From positions 43,365,436-43,429,435 of the forward strand of contig CM040088.1 in the NCBI GenBank assembly GCA_022496805.1: a DNA stretch of 64,000 bases, read 5' to 3'. This document shows positions 20,684 to 34,471 of this stretch, piece by piece. Below the pieces are notes generated by a model. The model was not told where the DNA came from. It did not search any database and saw nothing but the letters and a program-made list of their open reading frames with translations. The translations under genes were made by a program, and so were the position numbers. Positions within the stretch are counted from its first letter, which is position 1. Every line of letters starts with the position of its first letter. Source of the stretch: Pohlia nutans (taxonomy: Eukaryota > Streptophyta > Bryopsida > Bryales > Mniaceae).

Positions 20684-21365
20684 TGTAATAGTATAATTGC
20701 AAAAACGGATTCTACAAAAGAGTTCGAACACTGGGGATTCGCATATCCAAGTATATCGTTGTAATGTCACAATGGAGGAATTATATTCTTCAATAATCTC
20801 TTACTTTCTTAGTTAACAGATACACAACACAAAGTTGATTCAATAAACCGGAATGATCAATTTGATTATCAATTCAATGTACACAAAATTATAGTCTAGA
20901 TCAAACTAACAAAAGCAAGAAAATAGGGTGCCAACTGCAATCCCTAGGCCTGCCATCAACTATGGTCTGACAACATAAAATGACACTCAAAACTCTATCT
21001 ATACTCTTCACTAAAAACCCACAACCCATAACTGTAATCCCAAAGAACACAACGGTTGAGATCTGTCTTTCCACTTGTGTCCCAACAAACACCTGAACTC
21101 AACTGAACATAACGGAACTATACTGAACTGATTCCGTAGGAACATATTCTTACCAAACGGACTTAGCGACTAAACCTCAAACGGATATTGAAAACGGACT
21201 GACTAAACGGAACGCAAAGTACTGCCAACGAATGAACGAGATCTACACAGTTCTACACTTAGACTGATTTCAACACCATATTGGACCCCATCTCCTTAAC
21301 CACCCAAAGTAGAAACAAAGTGATAAAAATGCAGTTTTACAGATTAAAAAAAAACACTTTCTAAA
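20684..21365 (-). repeat. 5' LTR of element B, copy 1
   Basis: 682 bp, about 3 percent different by eye from 7052-7732. The minus-strand start is TTTAGAAAG rather than TGTAGAAAG, so the terminal TG is mutated. It drives transcription leftwards into gag if active. Confidence 0.9.
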
Positions 21366-21370
21366 CCGCT
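21366..21370. other. Target-site duplication of element B, right side, copy 1
   Basis: CCGCT, identical to 7047-7051. Confidence 0.85.
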
Positions 21371-21530
21371 CGAGATCTTCTCCAAGCGCCAGCAACTCCC
21401 GCTCGTCCTCCAGTAGGCGCGGAACCACTTTCCGTAAAGGAATCGGCTGCCAGGCCTCTTCCTCCTGCTTCTTCCTGTTCGATCTTCTCACAGCCATCGG
21501 AAGAAATAACTTTGCCAAAAATGCTCTCAC
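21371..21530 (-). pseudogene. Element A ORF, 5' part, copy 1
   Basis: The minus strand encodes MAVRRSNRKKQEEEAWQPIP and LLEDERELLALGEDLE, after which element B interrupts the frame. It matches the start of the uninterrupted ORF in copy 4 but differs at roughly one base in ten there, unlike the 3' part, which is nearly identical. It directly abuts the LTR, and no convincing PBS is visible for element A. Confidence 0.7.
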
Positions 21531-22052
21531 AATTCTCTCGGAAACTTTCCTAACAGTACTCGGAAACTTTCCCTCACCTTCGCTCCTACAAAACTACTCG
21601 GAACTATCCTGATCTAACAACAATCGCTCTAGAAACTAAAAGCGCGCTGAGAGGAAGAGAGAGAGCTCCAAAATCTGCAACACAAAGCTAAAGTCGGAAA
21701 ACATTGTAGCCGGTCTCCGTCGGAGAGCCTTTTATAGACATCATTAGGTTTCCGCATTAACTTGTCTGTATACTTTTTGAAACTATCCGGGCGCCGAATT
21801 TCCCGCCAATCCAGTTTCCGGTGTCCTATTCCGGTTTCCGATCAAACAGAGTGTTCCGGTCGCAATTCTATCCGGTTTCCGGTTACTCCCTTAACCTCTA
21901 TTTTTGATATTTCCTAAACCAATTTAGTTTTCGAGTATGAAACGTTTCCCACTACAAATCACTATCTAATTTTTACTTCCGGAAGTGTACTTTCGTATTC
22001 CTAACCTATTTTCTACTTTAAAAGACAAAACACGAAAAATTGAGTTGCCACA
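21522..22052 (-). repeat. LTR of element A, copy 2 (shared between units 1 and 2)
   Basis: 531 bp, TGTGGCAAC (22052) to GAGAGCA on the minus strand. It serves both as 5' LTR of unit 1 and 3' LTR of unit 2. Nearly identical to 4067-4588. Confidence 0.85.
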
Positions 22053-22422
22053 TTACCCCTTTTTCAACTGTGAGCGTCCCTGCGAACATAAGTCTCCTTC
22101 ACTATCCGTGGATTGTGCTGGAACATACTTCTTCACTCTCGATCCATTCACTCTCGTATCTAACCAGTTGCCTTGTAGGTCTTCCAGCTGCAGTGATCCG
22201 TTTTCGAAGATCTCGCAGACCCAATAGGGGCCCATTCATCTTGTGTGAAGCTTACCCGAATTTTTTTTGATGCCGGTTGTCGTAGAGTAGAACCATTTCT
22301 CCCTCCCGTATTCCGTGATCTGCAGGAAGCTTCCGGTCGTAGTCTTCTTTTCGTTTTTGCTGAACTGCTGATGTTTTCTCCAAGGCTAGGAGTCGAGATT
22401 CTTCGGGATGCCCTTTTTAGTG
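22053..22422 (-). pseudogene. Integrase C-terminal remnant of element A, copy 2
   Basis: Same scrap as at 4589-4958, with the same frame change and TGA. Confidence 0.75.
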
Positions 22423-23035
22423 AGTGTTGGTATCGCAACACAAGGTAAGGACATTCCCCGTGATACCTTAGATTTGCACCTAAAATACCACAAAATGACC
22501 TTGAAAGATCGTTCCAAGGATTCTGTGAAGTTTAGAAATCAACTAGAATAAGAATCGAGTCAGAGACATAATCCGGGCCAAACAACCACCCGGATACTAA
22601 CCAAAATCCCAAGCCAAGAGACCCAATTACTAGACTTTCCGAGTTCCGGTCGAATATCCAATTCGGATGATACCTATATCCTATCCGGATTACATCACAA
22701 CGACAAACTACAACGACCGGATACCACAACTTCCGGTCCACAATTCAATCCGGTCCAGACCGGATAGCTAACACTAAAGTGCTGCGGGTTTGATTTGCCT
22801 CTGTTTGACCATCAGAGGGACCACCTCTTAGATTTTACTGTGGCAGGCTCGCCACAGCTTCCGTGGCTTATAGTGGCTGAAGACCCCACTCTCTTCCCTA
22901 CCCGGAAAGATACACAAACCTAACACAAAAGAAAAAGGACCCGCTTTGATTCCTCACAGGGTCTCGGATAGAATCCGGAACCCGGGTCACACAGAAATCC
23001 CCTCGGAATCCAACACTCGCTAAAAAGGGCATCCC
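22405..23035. repeat. Segment X with terminal inverted repeats, copy 2
   Basis: Same as 4941-5571 except G in place of A at the position equivalent to 5177 (22641). Confidence 0.6.
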
Positions 23036-23547
23036 CGTAAGTTCGACGGACTTATGCTAAACCGGGCGTCTCGGATGAAATCAGCTCCATTCTAGTATAC
23101 TCTAGCAACTCTCTCGTTAACAGCAGGACCTCACGACAGGTCGGACATTCAACCGGATTACCCCATCCGGGAGTTCTAGCGCGGATCAAGATACCCTCCT
23201 GATCCACCTAGCCTAACAACGGCTTTCCTACCCGGGAACCGAACCACTAGAGCTGCTGAGGCAATTCTGACTCCGCAAAAGACTTACAACCCTACATACC
23301 ACACAAGACCGGATCTCACTGGCGGATGGGAGACCTCTAAACAATACAAGAGCGCTAACAACCGGAAACCCAAGTACCCCTCGGAAGACAGTTGAAAGGA
23401 ATGCAATGCTCTTGAATTACAAAGAAAATACTCCCAGTCCCAAGCGAGGGGACTGAATAAATACACGCGAAAAACTAGAAGGAGGGACCCCACCGGCACC
23501 CGAAAATCTCGGACAAACCTTATGTGTCAGGTCCGAGATTTCCGGAT
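23036..23547. other. Non-coding spacer of element A, copy 2
   Basis: No gene seen; same content as 5572-6083. Confidence 0.5.
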
Positions 23548-24510
23548 CTAATCTGCAAAAGTGGTGGTTCCCACATCCGGGATCCGGGTTCTTATCTGAA
23601 ACCGGATCCGGATGTAAATCAAATCCGAAATCAAAACAAAAAGTTCTAAGACTAAATCTACGTGTTCCTCTTGGACTTCTTCCGAGGGGCTGGCACATTC
23701 TTCTAAGCTTGCTTCCGAGATCTTCCGGAGTATGTCTTCTTGGTCCATGTACTGCTCCCAAACTGTTTCCAGGCTGTCCAGGACCAATTGGAACGGATCG
23801 ACTTCCGGAAACCGGGAGAGCGATCCGGATGCGCCCCTGCTATCGACCGGCGTGGTCTTCACCCTACTCTTCGGAGTGGGGTTATCCGATCCCATATGCT
23901 CCTATTCTGGCTCGGACTCGGATGGGACCTCCGGTTTCGAACTAGAACCAGATTCCCCGTATTTGAGTAAAGCCTCTTGGATTTGCCAAGACTTTTCCTC
24001 ATTATTCGTCAACAGATCCTCGTGCTTGTATAGATGATACAAGAAGGGGGAAAGGGGAGAGCCCTTGTTTTTTCCGACCCCTTGCACGAGTTTCTGCACG
24101 AGGTCCCAGGTGAACTGCGCCCAGTCCACCGGACGCTCTCTGGAAAGCGATCCGAAGATCGTGTTTCCGAGAGTGATGGTAACCCGGTTGGGTTTGTCTG
24201 GATTGAAGACAGGGACTAGAAATTCTAGTACCTTGCGTTCTCTTTTATCCGAGCAATCCCCAATCGGAAACCCGTCCTTGGGATCAACAAAGTGGGACAA
24301 CTTACCCTTGACAAAGTCGTCCTTCCGTGATGCTAGGCCGGCTCCTCTGGATCGGAATTTATACAGTTCGCGCCATTTGTCCGCCGTCCACCGGCTCGGA
24401 TCGCAGCGGATGCTCTTGTCGAACTGGTTCGACGCCCCATGCAACACCTCGCGGACCATGCCCTCCTCCCGGAAGCTCCATGGAACTTCCGAAAGACCTT
24501 TGCAACCCAT
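23548..24510 (-). pseudogene. Element A ORF, 3' part, copy 2
   Basis: As 6084-7046, with the same in-frame TAG (23902-23904). A at 23705 in place of G changes Ser to Leu in the tail; copies 1 and 4 keep Ser. Confidence 0.7.
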
Positions 24511-24515
24511 CCGCT

Positions 24516-25197
24516 TGTAATAGTATAATTGCAGAAACGGATTGTACAAAAGAGTTCGAACACTGGGGATTCGCATATCCAAGTATATCGTTGTAATGTC
24601 ACAATGGAGGAATTATATTTTTCAATAATCTCTTACTTTCTTAGTAAACAGTTACACAACACAAAGTTGATTGAATAAACCGGAATGATCAATTTGATTA
24701 TCAATTCAATGTACTCAAAATTACAGTCTAGATTAAACTAACCGAAGCAAGATAATAGGGTGCCAATTGCAATCCCTAGGCCTGCCATCAACTATGGTCT
24801 GACAACATAAAATGACACTCAAAACTCTATCTATACTCTTCACTAGAAAACCACAACCCATAACTGTAATCCCAAAGAACACAACGGTTGAGATCTGTCT
24901 TTCCACTTGTGTCCCAACAAACACCTGAACTCAACTGAACATAACGGAACTATACTGAACTGATTCCGTAGGAACATATTCTTACCAAACGGACTTAGCG
25001 ACTAAACCTCAAACGGATATTGAAAACGGACTGACTAAACGGAACGCAAAGTACTGCCAACGAATGAACGAGATCTACACAATTCTACACTTAGACTGAT
25101 TTCAACACCATATTGGACCCCATCCCCTTAACCACCCAAAGTAGAAACAAAGTGATAAAAATGCAGTTTTATAGACTTAAAAAAATCACTTTCTACA
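24516..25197 (-). repeat. 3' LTR of element B, copy 2
   Basis: 682 bp, identical to copy 1 apart from one extra A near 24719. Confidence 0.9.
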
Positions 25198-25232
25198 TAG
25201 CCCCACTCTTACTGAATGGTGTATCCGCAATT

Positions 25233-27080
25233 TCATAGTACAACTTCAAAAACAGAATCAGCAGCCTGAATTACTACTAATTCTCCTGGTTCTTCTTCTG
25301 CCTGCTCTACGGCTTGAACTGCCAGAACGGGATCTGCTACTGAGGCCAACTCCGTCCCTGGTGCTGTCATCTCTTCCTGGGGTGCAACGGCCTCTGAACA
25401 TGTAACTGGCAACATCGCAATGGCATCCAGCCACTCCTCGTCTCTGTCCCTTGATCCGGTTGTAGACTCCAGTTACGCTGGTGCCTCCACTACTGCCGTG
25501 CTCATACTTTGCACCACCAAGACCTCCGTCGATGTCAGTTTCTCCTCCCCCATTTCCTTAGAAGCAATGGCTGTGCTCCTCTCTCGTGTATTCCGTACCT
25601 TCCGACAGGTTTCCTTATTCAGTACAACAAGATCAGGATCTTCCTCCTCTTCTTCATCCTCATCGTCATCCTCTGTTTCTTCCTCCAACTCGGGTTCGTA
25701 CTTCTCCCTGAGTTCTTCATTGTACTCCCCCAAATCTCTGACCTGCTTCTCCAGCAACCTGATCTTCTGTCGCAGTTTTTCTGAATCCGGGTCTCCACGT
25801 TCTTTCGCCTCCGTCTGCACAGCAATACAAGTGACGAACTTTTCCTGCTCCAGCTCCACCAACCGATTATCCCTATCCCGTAACAACGTATGTAAGGCGA
25901 CATTTTCTTGTAAAGCCTTCATCAGCGCCGTATCAAGATTGTCCTTGATCCTCTGGTGCTCAAGCCTTTTCGCCTTCATTCTGTCCTCCATCGCCTTCTT
26001 CTCATCATGCCAAGTTTGACATGCGATTTGATTACGGTCCCGCTCCCGTTTGGCTTCTGCAGCATGGAACTCCCTCTCTTTTTCAACTTCCTCCTTCTCT
26101 TTCTTGAGCTCCTTCACCGCCTTACTCATCACCACGCAGTCGGCCTTCGTCTATTGCGCTTGCTCTTGCACGGCTCTGAAATCTGTCATCAATGTAGAGT
26201 AGTTCGGCTCCGTTTGCCCCTTAACCCAATCCAGCAATTGCTCCAGACCCACAATGATATGGTCCTTCAACTTCCCTGGCTCCTTTGATGCTTGCTGAAG
26301 TGCGTCTGCCACCCCCTCACCCTCTTCGTCTGACGTTGCGATGGTATGTCCCTCTGGCTGTTTTGGTGTGGAAGATCTCCGTCGCTGCTTCGTTTGCTTC
26401 CTCTTCACACTTGGGCTGCCCATCTCCGTTACTGAAGTCTTCTTCTTTTGAGGCTGCAGCTGCTGTTGTGGCCGTAGTCGATTGGCTGACTTCAGAACGG
26501 GCTGAGACACCACCTCCTTCTCTTTCGCATTTCCCACCCAAGTGTTCCGTTCTGCTTCCAAGTCTTGGTCCGACTCCGTCAGCGGCTGGTCTAACTAGTA
26601 CTTCACTGCAATGGAAATGTAGCTCGCTCCCAGCAGTGTCGCAATCTTCCCTGTTTTCCTCTTCGATTCCAGCTCTTGATAAATCCGTTCCACTACAAAC
26701 GCTGCCCAATTAAAGACCATCTCGTTGAAGGTCTGCGTCACCGCATACAAGTACTTCTGCGCAAGGTAGGTGCTATGTCGTCCAAGCACCAACCGTTTCT
26801 GGGCGATGCGCATCCACTGTACCATCTCTGGTGAAATCGCTTCACCCGTCTTCCAACCCTGTTTCTTATCTAACGCCTCCACTCCCGTTTTAAAATACAT
26901 GGCTGGGTCGTAATCGGGAGGCGGCTTTGCATCACCGATCCCCAATTCTCCACTTGGTAGGTACAGCGCCTTGTGCAACAGTAATTCATCGATTATAATG
27001 CGCCTCCCCTTCACTATGCTGCTCCCGTCATTAATGTTATAGTTCTGCAAGAACACATTCACCAGCAGGAATGCTGTCAT
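25233..27080 (-). pseudogene. Element B accessory ORF, copy 2
   Basis: Same 616-codon frame as 7768-9615, with in-frame TAG, TAG and TAA at the same places and a final TGA. Confidence 0.7.
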
Positions 27081-27374
27081 GTGAGCGGTGAGCGGTGAGC
27101 AGTGAGCAGTAATTACACAATTTTTTTGTAAACTATGTTCACTAAAACAGGCCCTATAACTGCGGTTTTAAGATGAATTCACATGCGAGTTGCGAGCCAA
27201 GTTGGCAGCAGTTTTTATATACAGCAAATACAAACACAATAACAACGAATGGATACAAATATTGCATTAGACTACAACCGCGGTTACAGATCCATTTTGG
27301 ACAATATGTTAATATAATTTCCAAACCAGTGGGGATGTGAGAAATACAAATACTATTGAATTTATTTATTATAG

Positions 27375-30300
27375 TCAATTGTCATCGAAGGAGTCGATAG
27401 AACTAGCAGAGCTGTCGGAGGAGAAACCAACCTTCGCCTCCAAATCTAAGAACCTATGCACCCTAAATCCAACACTCCTTGATTTTGATTGTATACTGCT
27501 GGGGCTCTTGAGAGGTTCTACTGCAAAGGCATGTGCCAATGGCTCTATGTAAGAAGGGAGAAAAAATGATCCATCTGGACTTTTGATATCCTCCAGTAGA
27601 CCTCGAATACCACGGTTCCTTTTACCTCTGCATCATTGGAAGGGCAATGCATTAGAAACTAAAAAAGAGAATCGTATTTTGTCAATGAAGAGAGGATTGA
27701 AGACAAAAGATGATGAAAGAATTGAATGAAACTCACTTACAGAATCTCATCTTTTTGACCTTCACGGCAGGAATGTCGTCGTCGTCGATGGCAGGAGGAG
27801 GTGCCCTCTTGATAGTTGATGGAGAAGTGGAAGTTTTAGGGTCCATAAGTGCCTCAAGAACTCCTTTGAAGATATCGGAGTCGGGCTCAAGGGCAATGAT
27901 ATGGCGTCCAGTCAAACGACATGCATGAATGGAGGCTCTTGCACAACAAATCCAATGCATAGTAAATCAGAATGGCACCATGTAATATAAATGATGGCAG
28001 AATCAAATATTGTCTAATTTACACTCACCAGTAGATGCATAAAAATCCAGTACCACATCTCCAGGATCAGAGGAAGATTCAATGAAGATTTGCAGAAATC
28101 GGGGATCCTTCTCACGGGCACCCCTCCACGGAATACTCCCATTCATCAATTGGGTTTTAGAAGTGGTGAAATTGTGTAGGATATCATCAGCTTCTAGATC
28201 AATCCCTGCGTCCTGCACTCCAGGGATGATTCGCAGCACAAATTTGGATTGAACTTGAGTATCCATGATATTGAACTTGAGTATCCATGATGTATCCATC
28301 GAACAACGTCGTGTCTGCATTGAAAAAGTTAAAATTGAATTCTTAAAATGTTAGATAAAATCATATTTAATGAAAGAAATTGATGAATAACAGAAAAGGA
28401 TGTAAGGGAAAGGTAGAAAACATTACCGTGCGTGCAGGGTCTCTGGAAGAAGTCAGCCGGAGCTCGTTAATGCCCCACCAATCTTTGAGCTAAGTGTAGC
28501 CATACGCAGTAGCCCACTCGAGTACATCCTTGCGTACAGAAGGACTCTCTGGAAGAAACAGTAATATAGCACCGTCATCGGACACGTGCTGCATGGCATA
28601 GGCAAACAGCGTCTCCATGAAGTCGTCAGTAATGGTCATGTTCCAGTCGAGAACTTCAGTTGTCGGTTTTGAAATTCCAGGGACAAGAAGGTTGTCCGGG
28701 ATATCTGCAATGAGCATATCGATGCATGCATCGGGATTCACCACGCCCCCTAACTTGCGCGGTTTTGAATTCCCAACCTGCAAACAATTAAAACAAAGGT
28801 ATTCAAAGTTTAAAAAACTGTTCTGGAAAAATTCCACATATAAGAAATTAAAACTATACCATCTTAATGCAATATTCTCAATTTTACCTTCTTAGCAAAC
28901 TCTAAAATTCGAGTCCACGAAGGTGTCAATTCGCCCTTGAGCTTCATCTCCCAAAGCGCGATGAGGGAGTCGTTTAGAACTAGAGCTTGAGAGTGGATGC
29001 CGTGTTTGCGAGCGCCGAGAGAACATTGAGCAGCAACCTGGGACGGCAGAAATTTCAATGAAGACACAGAGGGATGTAAGTTTGATCGGTTCAAATTGGC
29101 GATCTCTCTAGGACGTGGCTGCACTGGAGCAACTGCGACACGGGGTTTAGCTGCATCTGTAGACTGTGGCTTGGTCTTCCTCGAAGAGTCACCAGCAGCA
29201 GGTGATTTCGAAGCCTTCGCCTTACCTTTCTTGCCTTTCTTAGCGTCTGCTATAGTAGGCTCAACTGTTGCATCAAGATCATCGTCGTCATCATCCAGAA
29301 CTTCAATATGAGTTGAAGGATGTGACCCTGCATTACCTGCCTTCTTCTCATCTTCTTCCTCCGCTGGAGCGTAATTTTTCGCACACTCAACATACCATGG
29401 GGAAGCCTAAAGCTCAGTGAGCTTGAAGGCACGGAATTGAGTTGCAGTAAAAACACAAGATGACAAGGACTTATCAAGCCAGGCACCAAAAAATTTAGGC
29501 ATCATCTTGCGTTCTATGGCACCCTTGTCAAGTAGCTCTCTCCTGAAGTACCTAAAAGAAGAACAATGAGGAAATTAAATTAAATGAGGGTCTAAACCAT
29601 GAAGAACCCACACAAAAACAAATTTGAAAGTGGAAACCAATACCAGTTTCATCGGTTATACCTGTACATGAGACGTTTCACGGCGTTGTCTGTTCCATCT
29701 TGGTCTTTGAAAGCAGAAGTACGGGAGTAGCCGTTACTTTTTTTCAGAATAAAATAGTAGGCACGATCCCATACTAAAATCCTCCACTTCTCAACATATT
29801 CATCGATCTCGTCCAGATCAGGACGGGCAGACCATTCGATCTGAATCTTCTCTGAGTCAAAGGTATTGATGACTTCAGATGCAACAGAATCCTCCAACTG
29901 TAGACGAGAAACAGAATTACCATTGATCAAGACATATAAGCGATGAATTATACATATTATCTGATTAAACAAATTTCAAACTATGTATGATATTAACCTC
30001 GAAATAACAAATTCTAGCGCATGCATGAGTATATTGAAATTGGATATGTATAAATTGTACTTACCTCCGCCCAAAATGCTGCTCGTGGCAGCCAAGCCTC
30101 TAGTATGGCATCGCTGAATCCAGGAGGCGGAAAATGCAAAGCCTCACGGGAGATGGTGGACGAGTTCCACCACTTTAGCCAACGCACCCGAAACTGTGGT
30201 TGTACCACAGTGGTTGAGACCTTTTGAAGCTTCTCAGCTGTCATCTCAGGTTTTTCCTTGGCACTCCAATGAGCATTGATCTGGAGGAAAATTCAGTATG

Positions 30301-31460
30301 AGTAAACAACAAGATTAAACATTAAGCCAGTTGAAAGTAATGACGTGTGCACAGGATGTTACCTCTGTCAAAAATTGAGGACCGTGCTTCGGATTTGCTA
30401 TGGCGAGCATCTTATCATAGTCTGTTTTTTTTTCCTTCACTGCCAACTTCGATGCTAGGCTCATGGCGTCACTTAATCCTTTCGCCGATCGCTCCTCTGT
30501 TGGTGTTCTCTCATAGTAGAGGCAGTATGCCTCGTCAGATGCAGCAGCAATGTCGTGCTACAAAATGAAATAAAAGATCAAATTTTCATAATTATGAATT
30601 TTCATAATTATGAATTCTCAAATTTTGCAATATCAAAAATAATGGGTGAAAATTTAGAAAACATACTTTGTATAAGAATGTTATTTAGAAAACATACTCT
30701 GTATAAGAATGTTGTGAATACCTCGTTTGTAAGAGGATGCCAGGAGAACGAAGGCTTTTTGTTCTTGCATTTGTTATACTCTTCTAGCGTGAGTAAAGAT
30801 TTGAAATCTTGGAGGGGTAGAGATCCAAAGCTGTTCATACGGTGAAGTTGATGCAAATTCGTTTTCACGTGTGAGTGCTCCGTGGACCTGAACAAATTGG
30901 GATGAAAAAGTTATTGCACATCACAAAAATTAGAATCTAGAATTTTAAAGATCATAATGAATGCGATAAAAGGAAGTGTACCTGTTTATGTCATTCATCG
31001 CCTCAATGAGGACCCCCGTGTGACCAATAGTCACTAAAAGCCTAGATTCAACTACACAGTGCCAATCGAGCTCTGTGGAGTGCCGTGAAGCAATGTAAGG
31101 GTACCAGGCCATTAGCCTATGGTTATCGTTCCAGACAAAGAACATTTTGTTTGACAAAAATGAAAGGTCGGAATCAAGTTTCAAGAACTCTTCAAACTCT
31201 GAGTTTTTGTGAATCCAGTGCTCATTCACCAGCTCAATATCCATCTCTCGAAGTCTAGTTGAAAAGCGCAGAAATGCATACATGTCCGCCAATTTCAAAT
31301 CCTTCGCCACTTCCGTCTGCGTAGGGACGTCGATCACCATGTCTTCCAACGGCCCGAATGTAACATGCGTGAGGTTGGGGACCTCCGTGTAAATCCATTG
31401 GCGCACATTTCGCCTTGGCGTCGTTGCTGCAGACACCCTCTTGCCCTTCTTTTCCACCAT
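27375..31460 (-). pseudogene. Methyltransferase-like gene, copy 2
   Basis: Same exon-intron structure and two in-frame TAGs as copy 1. One coding change: Lys in place of Gln next to the last donor site (equivalent to about 10289). Motif IV and motif I variants are unchanged. Confidence 0.65.
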
Positions 31461-31817
31461 CTTCTTAGAATTGACTCTCGCGTTCTACGGATGATCACTA
31501 ACTGCTTTGTGCACAAAAATCACTTAACAAAATTGAAGATTACAGTTTGCAAGAATTTCAAAACGCGCAAGTATGGCGAATTGCGTATTTCACAAGGACT
31601 GCCCCTCTTCCAGCCAATTGCCATACCTTCCTTGCCCTAAACCGTCAATGTCATTAATTTGCCATCATTGCACCTGTCACTTCGCCCGTTCCACTCACTC
31701 CATTTTTCTTTTTCTTTCCACCTTCTGTCTTTTACTTTACAAAAAATCTTTAACGTACTTCAGTTTTTGTCACCTCTCGCCCGTTCTAAAGTAATGCCCG
31801 TCCACAAGTATTATTCG

Positions 31818-32882
31818 TTATTCATAATACCGTTTTAGCCGATTCCCGTTTATCTTTGTCACGAACTCATTTTCGCGTATATCCGATAATTGAACCGAGC
31901 TGTTGGAGAACACTTCCGTTACTTGATACGGACCAAGCCAACGGAATTGAAATTTTCTCGGAAACTTCATATAACGACTATTATATAATAAAACCCAATC
32001 ATCAACTTGGAATGTCTTCGGTTTCAACTTACTATCATAGTAGCTCTTTCTCCGTTTTTGAATAGCTTCCGTTCTTAATAGTGCATCCTTCCGGACTTCG
32101 TCCAATTTTTCTAAATCTTGTAATCGTGATGCATGAGAATCCGTGTCACCGAGTCTTTCATCGATAGCTATCCGTAAGCTCTCCATTTCCAATTCAATGG
32201 GTAATATAGCTTCAAGTCCGTATACTAACTGAAACGGAGTGCAGCCCGTAGTAACCTTGTGAGCTGTACGGTATGCCCATAGTGCCGCAAATAATTTAGT
32301 ATCCCAGTTCGTTCTTGATGCCGATATGGTCTTCATAATGATTTTGCATAGGAGTCCGTTAGTCTTCTCCGTTTGTCCGTTTGCACGGGGATGATACGGA
32401 GTAGTCTTTCGGTGTTTAATCTTATATTTCTCCGTCAAAGCTTCAATTGTACTATTAATAAAATGACTACCACGATCACTCACCAACTCCTTTGGACAAC
32501 CGAATCTTGTAATAATATGCTCATATAAGAAGCGTGCAACTGTAGTTGCATCGTCACTCCTCACTGCTTCTACCTCCGCCCATTTTGTAACATAGTCCGT
32601 TGCAACTAAAATATACCATTTCTGACCATTACAGGATGCTGGTGATATGGGTCCAACAAAATCAATTCCCCATTTCTCGAACGGTGCCTGTGCCAATATC
32701 GGTACCAACGGCACAGCCGAAGACTTAATTGGTTTCCCAACTCTCTGACAAGGGTCACAATGCCTTACAAATTTATGAGCATCTTTGAACATCGTTGGCC
32801 ACCAAAAGCCTGCTAATAATGCCTTCTGTGCTGTTGTATCTCCCGCAAAATGCCCTCGGCTCCACAAACCTCTGAATGACAA
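31818..32882 (-). CDS. Integrase of element B, copy 2
   Basis: Identical protein to 14353-15417, with the D-D-35-E triad present. Confidence 0.85.
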   Translation of the reverse strand: MSFRGLWSRGHFAGDTTAQKALLAGFWWPTMFKDAHKFVRHCDPCQRVGKPIKSSAVPLVPILAQAPFEKWGIDFVGPISPASCNGQKWYILVATDYVTKWAEVEAVRSDDATTVARFLYEHIITRFGCPKELVSDRGSHFINSTIEALTEKYKIKHRKTTPYHPRANGQTEKTNGLLCKIIMKTISASRTNWDTKLFAALWAYRTAHKVTTGCTPFQLVYGLEAILPIELEMESLRIAIDERLGDTDSHASRLQDLEKLDEVRKDALLRTEAIQKRRKSYYDSKLKPKTFQVDDWVLLYNSRYMKFPRKFQFRWLGPYQVTEVFSNSSVQLSDIRENEFVTKINGNRLKRYYE

Positions 32883-34471
32883 CCTTCTAGGATTGAAGCA
32901 ACTTCACTATTAAAAATACACCGTTGCAGTACTCCATCTATTCCAAGTTTATATAAAACAGATCCAATCATTGTGAACAGAGCACTTTGCTCGATTAGAT
33001 TCCGTTTCTTTGCAGCTGTAAAATCCGTCGGGAACTCTTGAATTGTCAGATATTGAATGATATCTTTATACTCGTCTGTAATCACATCAATTACAAACAA
33101 CTGAGAATCTGGTAGTGCATCATTCACTGCTTCTGTGCCTTCAGCTTCCGTTAATCTGGATAAATGGTCTGCATTATCATGTGTTTTTCCTGGTCGCACC
33201 TCCACCGTAAAATCAAATTCTTGAAGTAAGAGTACCCATCTGGCGATTCTCCCACTTAACTGAGGCTTATTTATCATATACTTTAATGCATCATGGTCTA
33301 CATGGAATACGAACTGATATCCCAACAGATAGTGTCTGAACTTCTGAACGGAATAGATCATACCCAGGGCTTCTCGTTCTGTAACGGTATAGTTCCGTTC
33401 AGCTGGTATCAGTTGGCGACTTGCATAATAAATCGGATGATCACTGCCTTTAGCATCTTTCTGACTCAAAACCGATTCCAGCGCTACATTAGATGCATCT
33501 ACATAAACATGGAACGTTTTGTTCCATCGTGGTGTAACTAGAATTGGTGTATTAACCAATTTCAATTTTAAATCTTCAAAAGCCGTGGTACATTCATCTG
33601 TCCATATTGGACTCATTCCCGGTTCCGTTTTCTTCAGCAGATTAGTTAGTGACAGACATATAATTGCAAATAAGTAAATAAATCTGTGATAATAACTAAC
33701 ATGGCCTAATAAGGCCGTTACTTTTGATATCGTGTCTGGGATTGGTAACAGAAGGATAACCCGTATCTTGTCTGGATCCTTAGATATTCCCCTTTTCAAT
33801 ACTATGTGGCCTAACAGTTTTCCCAATGGCATCCCAAACTGACATTTTTCAGAATTCAACGATATACCAAATGCTTTACACTGGTTCATACATTTTTCTA
33901 AGCACTTCAAATGGTGACGTCTCTTACTGAAAACACAGAAGTCATCAAGAAAGATCTCCATGAACTTCCTCAAATACTTTTGAAAGGCTTGTGTCATAAT
34001 CCTCTGGAACGTTGCCGGTGCATTACATAGCCCAAAGGGCATTACTGTATACGCAAAGGTACCCCAATCCGTTGTAAAAGAAGTTTTCAGTTGATCTTCT
34101 TCAACTATGCTCACTTGATTATATCCAGAGAATCCGTCTAGGAAAGTTTAAAATTCATGTCCTGCAACAGCATCCAATATACTGTCCATAAACGGTATCG
34201 GAAAATAATCCTTCTTTGTTGCCGAATTTAACTTTTGAAAATCTTGACAAATCCGTACTTTCCCGTTTTTCTTGAGAACCATGACTATTGGAGAAACCCA
34301 CTTGCTATAGGGTATAGGATATATGAATCCTGCTTTTAACAGCTTATCGATCTCCTCCTTAACCATTAAAGAGTATTTCGGATTTAAACGGTGTTGTCTT
34401 TGTCGTACGGGAGATGCATTTGTCTCCAGAACAATATGATGCTCCCCTAATGAGGGTGGAATCCCCTTCAA
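32813..34471 (-). pseudogene. Reverse transcriptase-RNase H of element B, copy 2
   Basis: As 15348-17006, including the TAA (34148-34150). Two base differences from copy 1: 34109 (silent) and 34364 (Ile to Met in the RT N-terminal part, PKYSLMVKEE). Confidence 0.85.

Larger units (their letters stand above)
7052..21365 (-). mobile_element. Element B, copy 1: large Ty3/gypsy retrotransposon carrying a methyltransferase-like gene
   Basis: A 14,314-bp element. Order on the minus strand: 5' LTR (20684-21365), tRNA-Asp PBS, gag, protease, RT-RNase H, integrase, an intron-containing methyltransferase-like gene, an accessory ORF, PPT, 3' LTR (7052-7732). A 5-bp target duplication flanks it. The absence of a chromodomain and the tRNA-Asp primer fit the plant non-chromoviral (Athila/Tat-like) branch; this is inference from pattern, not a tree. 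The LTRs differ at roughly 20 positions, so the insertion is not very young. Copies 2 and 3 share these differences, so amplification of the unit came later. Three frame changes and several nonsense codons make this copy look non-functional. Confidence 0.9.
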
